NCBI GenBank assembly: GCA_035570275.1
Contig: DATMNI010000162.1
Location: 1-22,200 of the forward strand
Direction of reading: 5' to 3'
Source: DATMNI01 sp035570275
GTDB taxonomy: Bacteria; Acidobacteriota; Terriglobia; Bryobacterales; Bryobacteraceae
DNA length: 22,200 nt
The notes below the pieces were generated by a model, which ran no database searches, was not told the DNA's origin, and saw nothing but the letters and a program-made list of their open reading frames with translations. Below, one piece after another: positions 10,198-17,015 of this stretch. How positions within the stretch are numbered: position 1 is the first letter of the stretch; every line of letters begins with the position of its first letter. Position numbers and translations under genes: made by a program.

Positions 10198-12066
10198 CTA
10201 TTTCTTGGCGCCGACCGCGGTGCTGGGGGAATCGGTCTTCGCAGCCGCCGGTGCGGGCGCGGGCTTGCTCTCCGAACTGCTCTTATCGGACTTAGCTTCC
10301 GCCTTCGCCTCTGTGTGCCCGGCGTGCGAGGGTTCGACTTTCGGCACGTCCACAGGCACCACGCGCGGGCGAATCTCGGGCGGTTTCACCGGCGCCGGTG
10401 GCTGGGTCGTGGCCGGGTTTGCGGTTTGCGCCGGGTTACTCGGCGGTTTCGCTTCATTCCGGGCTTCCCGGGTGACTGGGGGCCGCGGTTCCACAGTTGG
10501 AATTTCAGCAGGTTTGACGCGCGGCCGGCCGGATGGCGGCTGCACTGGAGGGCCTCCGGCAGGAGGCGTGACGGGGCCCGAGGCCGGCCCCGGCGGCAGC
10601 GCAGTCCCCGATTGCCGGTTTGGGATGGGGTAGCGCCGCGCATAATCCGGATTACCAGGAGGCGTAACCACGATGATGCCCGAATAGCCTCCGGGATACC
10701 CACCACCTGGATATCCACCACCCGGATATCCACCACCCGGATATCCAATGTTAGGCGGGCCCTGCTGCGGGTCGGGCGGCGGAACCGACGCCGATGGATC
10801 GTAGGCCCCAGGGTCAGTCACCGGCGGTGGTGGTTCGGGCGACGGTGGTGCCAGCGTGTCCTCGAAGTTCACACCTGGAATACTCGGCGTCACGCGCGTG
10901 CTTCCCACCCGCAGCCTGGGCCGCAGCGCTTCCAACCGGGCCGCCGGGAAGGCCGGCGAGGGCAGCGCCGTGGTGAAGCCCCCGGCCGAGAGCGGATTCT
11001 GCGGGCGCGCCACCAGCCCGGCGGGGTCAATCACCCGCGCATCTTGCTGGAAGGCCGCAAAGGTGGTGGCGGTGTCGGTAAAGAGTTGAGGCGCGGCCCC
11101 AGCCAACCAGTCTTCGTTTGGAGCCAGCGCACCCCACCCGGCGAAGGTGGCGCCGCGCAGCCAGTACACGTCGCCGGGTTTAAACACTGTTTTGACGCCA
11201 GGCACCCATACCCAGCCATCGGCGTTGCTCCGCCACCAGCGGCCATAGTGATAAGGCAGCCAACCCCACGAATCGTTGCTCACCCAGGTGTAGCCCAGGC
11301 TGGCGTACCAGAGCCAGCGGCCTTTCTGGAAGGGCGCCCAGCCTTCGGCCGCCGCGGGCTTCCAGACCATACCTAAATCGGCGGTTTGCAGCCACTGGCC
11401 GGCAGCGTCCAAATCCTTCACGCCGTAGCGTTGGGCCACACGGGCGGCTGACGCCGGCGCCGCCAGCGCAATGTCCCGGTCTTCGCTCCAACGGTCCAGC
11501 GGTATGGCCACGATGCTGCGCTCCAGGAAGAATCGCGAGGCGTTGGCAGGCTCCACCCTTATGGATTGGCCCTCGTGCAGGTCCATTTCCGCCGCCGGTG
11601 AAGAGAACCGCACCGTGCCTTCGATTACGGAGATGCGGCTCCAGGTGTCCAGTGCTTCCAGGCGAATGCGGGCGCCGCGGATGAACGTGATCTGCGCCCC
11701 GGGCACCGCCATGGTCAGTGCGTCCTTTCCCGCCGGCTCCCCGGTAAACCAAGCGAGGCCGCGGTCCAGCGAGAGCAGCGTAACGCGCTGGCCGGTGGAA
11801 AGGCGCGAGTAGTCGGAGATTTCCGCCTGGGAGTCCGGGCCCATGCGCCACGCGCTGCCTTCATCCAGCTCAATTTCGAGCTTCGAAGCGGCGGCCGTGC
11901 GCAACCAGGTGGATTCGGTGAGCGGCAGGTTGCGCTCGGCGGCGACCCACGGGTCGGCCGCCTGGAGCTGAACATCCACCTTGCCGTCAAAATCGCCCAA
12001 GCGGGCATAACGGGCCTGCCCTGCGATCAGGACGGCCGGAATCAGGTACAGCGAAAAACGCTTCAT
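10198..12066 (-). CDS. FecR/DUF6600-type secreted protein with proline-rich tail
   Basis: 622 residues from ATG 12066. This start was chosen because MKRFSLYLIPAVLIAGQA is a signal peptide that aligns with its paralog at 1-1146; the frame stays open 34 codons further upstream, but that part is not signal-like. Residues about 25-185 form the FecR-like part (WLRTAAASKLEIELDEGSAW, IEGTVRFSSPAAEMDL). Residues about 215-310 carry the DUF6600 pattern (GYTWVSNDSWGWLPYHYGRW). From about residue 400 to the end the chain is Pro/Gly/Ala-rich and probably disordered, including four GYPGG-type repeats, and it ends rich in Lys, Ala and Ser. Probably exported and cell-wall associated; function unknown. Convergent with pbpC and divergent from the RNase R gene, with a 159-bp gap. 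Confidence 0.88.
   Translation of the reverse strand: MKRFSLYLIPAVLIAGQARYARLGDFDGKVDVQLQAADPWVAAERNLPLTESTWLRTAAASKLEIELDEGSAWRMGPDSQAEISDYSRLSTGQRVTLLSLDRGLAWFTGEPAGKDALTMAVPGAQITFIRGARIRLEALDTWSRISVIEGTVRFSSPAAEMDLHEGQSIRVEPANASRFFLERSIVAIPLDRWSEDRDIALAAPASAARVAQRYGVKDLDAAGQWLQTADLGMVWKPAAAEGWAPFQKGRWLWYASLGYTWVSNDSWGWLPYHYGRWWRSNADGWVWVPGVKTVFKPGDVYWLRGATFAGWGALAPNEDWLAGAAPQLFTDTATTFAAFQQDARVIDPAGLVARPQNPLSAGGFTTALPSPAFPAARLEALRPRLRVGSTRVTPSIPGVNFEDTLAPPSPEPPPPVTDPGAYDPSASVPPPDPQQGPPNIGYPGGGYPGGGYPGGGYPGGYSGIIVVTPPGNPDYARRYPIPNRQSGTALPPGPASGPVTPPAGGPPVQPPSGRPRVKPAEIPTVEPRPPVTREARNEAKPPSNPAQTANPATTQPPAPVKPPEIRPRVVPVDVPKVEPSHAGHTEAKAEAKSDKSSSESKPAPAPAAAKTDSPSTAVGAKK
10686..10745 (-). repeat. 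15-bp tandem repeat encoding GYPGG units
   Basis: Three clear units of CACCACCCGGATATC (10701-10715, 10716-10730, 10731-10745; one base differs in the first) follow a more diverged unit at 10686-10700. On the coding (minus) strand they give a run of GYPGG pentapeptides in the disordered tail of the FecR/DUF6600 protein. Confidence 0.9.
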
Positions 12067-12225
12067 TGGGAACCCCGTAACAGCAAATGTGAGCAGCTTC
12101 CCAATTCTGCCCATCTGAGCCATTGGCGGGAAGGGGCCCCGTAAGTACCCCAACCTGCGCCTTATCACAATTCAGCTTACATGTGACGTTACGAGTTTAG
12201 CAGGAGTTGCAGGTAAAATCGGGCT
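12067..12225. promoter_or_regulatory. Divergent intergenic region, presumed promoters
   Basis: These 159 bp separate two divergently transcribed genes, so both promoters should lie here. No hexamer pair close to consensus with proper spacing could be picked with confidence. A TAAAAT (near 12214) lies only about 12 bases before the RNase R ATG, too close to act as a -10 unless the message is nearly leaderless. AGGAG (near 12202) is rather far upstream of ATG 12226. Confidence 0.4.
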
Positions 12226-14520
12226 ATGACGGACCCGGTCCTGCTCGCCCACATCAGCCAGCTTCCGCACGCCCGGGCCAATTTCAAGCAACTGGTTCGC
12301 GAAATGGGCGCCAAAGGCGCCGAGCGGGACCAGTTGGAAGCCGCGCTGGCGCGCCTGACCGCGCGTGGCGACCTGCTGGAGTTGCGCTCCGGCCAATTTG
12401 CGGTAACGGCCCTGAGCCGCGAATTCGCCGTGGGGCGTCTGAATATGCACCGCGATGGCTACGGATTTCTAATCTCCGAGCGGCCCCTGGAGCGGGTAAG
12501 CGGCGACATTTTCATTCCGCCCGAATCGGCGGCGAAGGCTATGCATGGCGACCGCGTGGTGGTGCGGATCGTGCGCATTGAGGCCGGCGGCCGCGCCGAT
12601 GGCGAAATCGTCAAAGTGCTGCGGCGGGCGCACCCCACGGTGGTTGGTGAATTTCAGATTGGCCGGCGCGGGCAGTATGTGGTTCCGCACGACGATCGCA
12701 TCCAGCAGTGGATCGATATTCCCGAGGGCATGGAATTCCCCCCGGCCGCGGCGCCGGTGGACCGCATCGGCGTGACCGCGCCCAAAGTGGAATCCGTCGC
12801 CGAACTGAGCGGCATGGTGGTGAACGTGGAACTGCTGGAGTATCCGGAGCGCGGATCGAATCCGGTGGGCCGCGTGATCGAAATCCTGGGCCATCCGGAC
12901 GATTTCGGCGTGGACGTGGAGATTGTGATTCGCAAGCATCACCTGCCGCACCAGTTTCCACCCGAGGTGGTGGAACAGGCTCAGGCCATCCCGGGAGTTA
13001 GCGCGGGCGAAATGGCGGCCGAAGAACTGCGGGGCCGCCGCGATTTTCGCGGCATGGACATTGTGACCATCGATGGCGAGACGGCGCGCGATTTCGACGA
13101 TGCCGTGTGGGTGGACCGGCTGGCCAACGGCAACTACGCGCTGCATGTCCACATCGCCGACGTGAGCCACTACGTGCGGCCGGGGACGCCGATCGATTCC
13201 GAAGCCCGGCTGCGCGGCACCAGCGTCTATTTTCCCGACCGCGCCGTGCCCATGCTGCCGTTTGAGCTTTCCACCAACATCTGCTCGCTGGTCCCGCAGG
13301 CCGATCGGCTGGTGCTTTCGGCGCTGCTGGAGATCGACCATCAAGGCGCGGTAGTGGCGCAGGATTTCACCGCGGGCGCGATCCGCAGCGTGGAGCGCAT
13401 GACGTACACCAACGTGCACAAGCTGCTGGAAGGCGACACCGCCCTACGCGAACGCTACCAGCCGCTGGTGGCCCGCTTCGAGATGATGCAGGAACTGGCG
13501 CTGATTTTGAACCGCAAGCGCGTGCGGCGCGGGTCGATCGATTTCGACCTGCCCGAGCCGCTGATCGAATTCGACCAGTGGGGCGCCATGACCGGCGTGA
13601 CGCGGGCGCCGCGCAACATCGCGCATAAGCTGATTGAGGAGTTTATGCTGGCGGCCAATGAGGCCGTGGCGGCGCACCTGGAAGCGCACACCGAGGTTTC
13701 CATCTACCGCATTCACGAGCAGCCCGACCCGAGACGTGTGATGGAGTTCGAAGAGGTGGCCGCGCATTTCGGTTACTCGCTGGGAATCGGCGCCATCGCG
13801 GTGAAGAAGTTCGGCTTCACGGACAAACGCCGCGATGGTTCCAAGAAGCGCAGCGAGGTGGTGCTGCCGCGAGGGGACCTGAATATCTCGTCGCGCCACT
13901 ACCAGAAGCTGGTGGCCAAGATCGAAGGCAAGGCGGAGGAGCGCATTCTGAGCTACCTGATGCTGCGCTCGCTGCGGCAGGCGCGCTACAGCACGGAGAA
14001 CGTGGGCCACTTCGCGCTGGCGGCCGACACCTACACCCATTTCACTTCGCCCATCCGGCGGTATCCGGATTTGCTCGTGCACCGTCTGCTGCGCGGGGTG
14101 TTGACCGGGCGCGACGCGGGCCTCTCCGGCGAGTTGCCGCGCATGGCCGACGAGTGCTCCCAATCCGAGCGCCGCGCCGCCGATGCCGAGCGCGAACTGG
14201 TGGAGTGGAAGAAGGTGAAGTTCATGGCGGAGCGCGTGGGCCAGGATTTCGACGCCCTCATCATCAGCACCACCAAATTCGGCATGTTCGTGGAACTGGC
14301 CGATCTGTTCATCGAAGGCCTGGTGCCCATCGACACGCTGCCCGGAGACGAATACGCATTTCAGGAAAACGTCCGCAAGATCGTGGGCAAGCGCACGCGC
14401 CGGGAGTTTTCAATAGGCGATAGCGTGCGCGTGGTGCTGGACCGCGTGGACGCCAACGAGCGCAAGCTGCAGTTTTCGATCCTGGAAGAGGAGCCGAAGC
14501 GGCGGAAGCGGCCGCGGTGA
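12226..14520 (+). CDS. rnr: Ribonuclease R
   Basis: 764 residues, within the usual RNase R range. It is a processive 3'-5' exoribonuclease that degrades structured RNA in the cytoplasm. Domain order is typical: an N-terminal winged helix (about 5-65), cold-shock OB folds (about 70-240; FAVGRLNMHRDGYGFL), the RNB catalytic domain (about 265-600) and a C-terminal S1 domain (about 670-755; FDALIISTTKFGMFVEL). The metal-binding aspartates of the active site are present in TIDGETARDFDDAVWV (Asp283, Asp289, Asp291, Asp292). The chain ends in a short basic tail (KRRKRPR) rather than the long Lys-rich tail of E. coli RNase R. ATG 12226 fits the start of the winged helix. It appears monocistronic. Confidence 0.95.
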   Translation: MTDPVLLAHISQLPHARANFKQLVREMGAKGAERDQLEAALARLTARGDLLELRSGQFAVTALSREFAVGRLNMHRDGYGFLISERPLERVSGDIFIPPESAAKAMHGDRVVVRIVRIEAGGRADGEIVKVLRRAHPTVVGEFQIGRRGQYVVPHDDRIQQWIDIPEGMEFPPAAAPVDRIGVTAPKVESVAELSGMVVNVELLEYPERGSNPVGRVIEILGHPDDFGVDVEIVIRKHHLPHQFPPEVVEQAQAIPGVSAGEMAAEELRGRRDFRGMDIVTIDGETARDFDDAVWVDRLANGNYALHVHIADVSHYVRPGTPIDSEARLRGTSVYFPDRAVPMLPFELSTNICSLVPQADRLVLSALLEIDHQGAVVAQDFTAGAIRSVERMTYTNVHKLLEGDTALRERYQPLVARFEMMQELALILNRKRVRRGSIDFDLPEPLIEFDQWGAMTGVTRAPRNIAHKLIEEFMLAANEAVAAHLEAHTEVSIYRIHEQPDPRRVMEFEEVAAHFGYSLGIGAIAVKKFGFTDKRRDGSKKRSEVVLPRGDLNISSRHYQKLVAKIEGKAEERILSYLMLRSLRQARYSTENVGHFALAADTYTHFTSPIRRYPDLLVHRLLRGVLTGRDAGLSGELPRMADECSQSERRAADAERELVEWKKVKFMAERVGQDFDALIISTTKFGMFVELADLFIEGLVPIDTLPGDEYAFQENVRKIVGKRTRREFSIGDSVRVVLDRVDANERKLQFSILEEEPKRRKRPR

Positions 14521-14844
14521 GCCCCGGATCTCCCGTAGGTGCTATTACCTGAAAGCCACCACCTGTACGAATTACAAGCCCGGGCTTCCTGAGGCTCCTT
14601 AGTCTGGAGAACCACAGTCTCGAGAAAGACGCAGTGCGGCCGCCTGAGGCTGCGGGTTTGAGGCTGACCTCCTATCGGGGGAATCCGGTAGCGTCACATC
14701 GCAGGTATTTGTACCCTGGCGGTCTTTGTATCCTCGCGCACCTCGCAATCCGGGGATTCATCGGCATTTCGTTCAACTGTGATGGTCTAGTCGCATTAGG
14801 GATATATAATAGAATTGAAAATAGAAATCCAGGAGACGCGCGAA
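14521..14844. other. 324-bp intergenic region between RNase R and receiver genes
   Basis: No gene is supported. The region holds a perfect 12-bp palindrome AAGCCCGGGCTT (14576-14587) and three spaced copies of a GAGGCT-containing word (14588-14596, 14643-14651, 14658-14666). Its right end carries the likely promoter and leader of the receiver gene. No convincing intrinsic terminator for the RNase R gene was found. Confidence 0.5.
14805..14810 (+). promoter_or_regulatory. Candidate -10 box of the receiver gene
   Basis: A perfect TATAAT in an A/T-rich island stands 34 bases before the receiver ATG at 14845, leaving room for a leader of roughly 28 bases that contains the AGGAGA ribosome-binding site (near 14831-14836). 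No good -35 hexamer is visible at 16-18 bp upstream, so it may depend on an activator. Confidence 0.5.
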
Positions 14845-15240
14845 ATGAGGTCACGGATTCTGTTTATATCAGGGCGCTTTGACGACGCCCGGCGCCTCTC
14901 GCGAATGCTGCATGCTATCCCGGTGGCCGTGGAGTACGCCGGGAGCCTGCAACAGGCACGCATTCTGCTTCAACAGAACCAATACGACGCGATTCTTACG
15001 GAAGCCGAACTACCCGATGGCAAGTGGCTCGACGTTCTGAATCTGGCCCGTGAAGTCCCGCACCGCACGGAAGTGATCGTGACCGAGGCGCATGCCGATG
15101 CCCGGTTCTGGGCCGAGGCGCTCAATTTGGGAGCCTACGATCTTCTGGCGCAACCGTTCTATGAGCCCGAGGTGCGCCGCATCTTGCGTAACGCGTGTGC
15201 GCGCCGTTCAAACCTGACCGCTACGATGTCTGCCGTATAA
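14845..15240 (+). CDS. Single-domain degenerate response-regulator receiver
   Basis: 131 residues from ATG 14845, chosen over a TTG ten codons upstream because AGGAGA precedes it at good spacing. The fold pattern is that of a CheY-like receiver: beta1 RSRILFIS, a helix, YDAILTEAELPDG at the phosphorylation loop, VIVTEAHAD with the conserved Thr80, and YDLLAQPF before the last helix. The chemistry residues are altered. The acidic pair after beta1 is Ser-Gly (9-10), the phospho-acceptor Asp is Glu53, and the conserved Lys is Gln103. There is no output domain. It therefore probably does not accept phosphate and may act as a fixed-state protein-interaction module. No histidine kinase is adjacent. 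The M20 peptidase gene follows after 64 bp. Confidence 0.8.
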   Translation: MRSRILFISGRFDDARRLSRMLHAIPVAVEYAGSLQQARILLQQNQYDAILTEAELPDGKWLDVLNLAREVPHRTEVIVTEAHADARFWAEALNLGAYDLLAQPFYEPEVRRILRNACARRSNLTATMSAV

Positions 15241-15283
15241 TGCCGGCTGTTTGATGTCGGCTGTTTGATGTCCGCCATATAAT
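15228..15283 (+). repeat. 4 x 14-bp tandem repeat after the receiver gene
   Basis: Four imperfect 14-bp units lie head to tail: 15228-15241, 15242-15255, 15256-15269 and 15270-15283. The inner two share GGCTGTTTGAT; the outer two end in TATAAT. The first unit includes the last codons and stop of the receiver gene, and the last ends 21 bp before the peptidase ATG. Confidence 0.85.
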
Positions 15284-15304
15284 GGTTTCTCCCTTGGAGA
15301 AATC

Positions 15305-16675
15305 ATGTCGGTCGCCACTCACGCATTCGTAAAAGAAAACCAGCCACGGCTCCTCGAAGAGCTCAAGAATTTCGTTCGCATTCCCAGCATCAGCACCCTG
15401 CCCGAGCATCGTGACGATATTGCTCGCGCGGCGGCGTTCGTATCGGATAGCTTGCACGCCGTGGGGATGGAGAACGTGGCCCTCATTCACACGGACAAGC
15501 ACCCGCTGGTCTACGCCGATTGGCTGCATGCCCCCGGCAAGCCTACCGTGCTGTGCTACGGCCACTACGACGTGCAGCCGGCCGATCCGCTGGAGTTGTG
15601 GACTTCCCCGCCCTTCGAACCCACGGAGCGCAACGGCAACCTCTACGGCCGCGGCACGGCCGATGACAAGGGCCAGATGTACATGCACATCAAAGCCATC
15701 GAGGCCCTGCGCGCGGTCAATGGCACGCTGCCGCTAAACATCAAGTTTCTGGTGGAAGGCGAGGAAGAGGTGGGCGGCGCTTCCATCGCCAGGTACGTCG
15801 CCGAAAACCCAGAGAAGCTGCGCGCCGATGTGGCATTGGTCTCCGACACCGCCATGTACGCGGATGGCATGCCCACTCTGTGCATTGGTCTGCGCGGCCT
15901 GATCTACATGGAGGTGGAGGCCGTCGGGCCAATGCGCGACCTGCACTCCGGCCTCTACGGCGGGGCCGCGCCGAACGCCGTGTACGGGCTGATCGAGCTG
16001 CTCGCCAAGGCCAAGGACGCCGATGGCGTGATTCAGATCCCGGGGATTTACAGCGCGGTGGAAGAGCCGGCAGCCGCCGAATTGCAGAGCTGGAACAGCC
16101 TGCCGTTTCACGAGCGGGAGTTTCTGGCGAAAGAAGTCGGCTCCACCCAACTCACCGGCGAGCCCGATCGTGGGGTGCTGGAACGGGTATGGTCGCGGCC
16201 CACGCTGGAAGTCCACGGCATTGCGGGCGGCTTCACCGCGGCGGGCGCCAAGACCGTGATTCCCGCGCGGGCGGTGGCGAAGGTGAGCATCCGGCTGGTG
16301 CCGCGGCAGAGTCCGGACCAGGTGGTGGCGGCATTTCGCCAGTGGGTGCGGGACCACACGCCGAAAGGCATTCAGATCGAGGTGCGGCTGCTGAACGCTT
16401 CACCGGGCCTGGTGGTGAATCCGGACCATCCCGCGATTCAGGTGGCGGCGCGAGCCTTCGGCGAGGTTTTCGGCCAGCCGACCGTGTTCATTCGGTCCGG
16501 CGGATCCATTCCGATCGTCGGAGACTTTGCTACCCATCTGAACATTCCGACGATTCTGATGGGGTTCGGTCTACCCGACGATGGCTTGCATTCGCCGAAC
16601 GAGAAGTACAAGATCGACAACTACTACCTGGGCATCATGACGATTGCTCACTTCTTCGAACAGTACGGAGCTTAG
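15305..16675 (+). CDS. M20 family dipeptidase (CNDP-like metallopeptidase)
   Basis: 456 residues, typical of M20 dipeptidases that hydrolyse small peptides with two zinc or manganese ions, probably in the cytoplasm since no signal peptide is seen. Expected ligands are present: His87 in YGHYDVQP, bridging Asp120 in GRGTADDKG, the general-base/ligand pair Glu153-Glu154 in EGEEEVGG, Asp181 in VSDTAM and His429 in GLHSPNE. A dimerisation/lid insertion lies between (about 200-380; LHSGLYGGAAPN, GIAGGFTAAGAKTVIP). GGAGA stands six bases before ATG 15305. The C-terminus overlaps the end of the convergent membrane-protein gene by 41 bp. Its exact substrate cannot be told; some relatives act as carboxypeptidases or acylases. 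Confidence 0.93.
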   Translation: MSVATHAFVKENQPRLLEELKNFVRIPSISTLPEHRDDIARAAAFVSDSLHAVGMENVALIHTDKHPLVYADWLHAPGKPTVLCYGHYDVQPADPLELWTSPPFEPTERNGNLYGRGTADDKGQMYMHIKAIEALRAVNGTLPLNIKFLVEGEEEVGGASIARYVAENPEKLRADVALVSDTAMYADGMPTLCIGLRGLIYMEVEAVGPMRDLHSGLYGGAAPNAVYGLIELLAKAKDADGVIQIPGIYSAVEEPAAAELQSWNSLPFHEREFLAKEVGSTQLTGEPDRGVLERVWSRPTLEVHGIAGGFTAAGAKTVIPARAVAKVSIRLVPRQSPDQVVAAFRQWVRDHTPKGIQIEVRLLNASPGLVVNPDHPAIQVAARAFGEVFGQPTVFIRSGGSIPIVGDFATHLNIPTILMGFGLPDDGLHSPNEKYKIDNYYLGIMTIAHFFEQYGA

Positions 16676-17015
16676 CCGAAGGGTTAGCCGCAGGGTTAGG
16701 CGAGGGGCCAGCCGGGTCTATGCCGTGCTTCCGGAACATGCGCCGGAACGTCACCGCCACGCCGGGAGTGAGTATGATGAACACCACCAGCAAAGTGAGC
16801 GCCGTAGCGCTAGTGCCGGCAATCATGTATTCGAAACGTGTGAAGGGTTTTGGCAGCAGCCAGAGCAGAGCGGCCACCAGACCGGCGAAGAGCGAAATCA
16901 ACAGCCCCGCCACGGCAGCCGGGTGCTTGAGTTCAAAGGTCACGGATTCTATTTTAGTTGGGTTGGGCCCGGTACGGTTGGTAAACTCATAAATAAGTGT
17001 GCCATCCGGTTCCAT
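16635..17015 (-). CDS. Small two-helix membrane protein, function unknown
   Basis: 126 residues if translation starts at ATG 17015. Two hydrophobic helices are clear (AAVAGLLISLFAGLVAALLWLL and, after FTRFEYMIAG, TALTLLVVFIILTPGVAV), followed by a basic RRMFRKHG and a Pro/Asn/Ala tail. Codon third positions are GC-rich in this frame, and the opposite-strand frame is Arg/His-rich, so this is the coding strand. The start is uncertain: ATGs at 17060, 17045, 17030 and 17015 each sit in one unit of a 15-bp repeat and none has a clear ribosome-binding site. I chose the last because upstream translation looks like a shadow of the lipoprotein gene. No family was recognised. It overlaps the M20 gene at its 3' end and the lipoprotein gene at its 5' end. 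Confidence 0.65.
   Translation of the reverse strand: MEPDGTLIYEFTNRTGPNPTKIESVTFELKHPAAVAGLLISLFAGLVAALLWLLPKPFTRFEYMIAGTSATALTLLVVFIILTPGVAVTFRRMFRKHGIDPAGPSPNPAANPSAKLRTVRRSEQSS
16675..16710 (-). repeat. 3 x 12-bp tandem repeat
   Basis: Units GCCGAAGGGTTA, GCCGCAGGGTTA and GGCGAGGGGCCA lie head to tail directly after the M20 stop codon. On the minus strand they encode the tail of the small membrane protein (GPSPNPAANPSA). Confidence 0.8.

Noticed and set aside
10057..11376. 439-codon plus-strand frame
   Set aside because: Antisense to the FecR/DUF6600 gene, Arg/Gly-rich and low in complexity, with no signal or motif; the minus strand aligns with a paralog instead.
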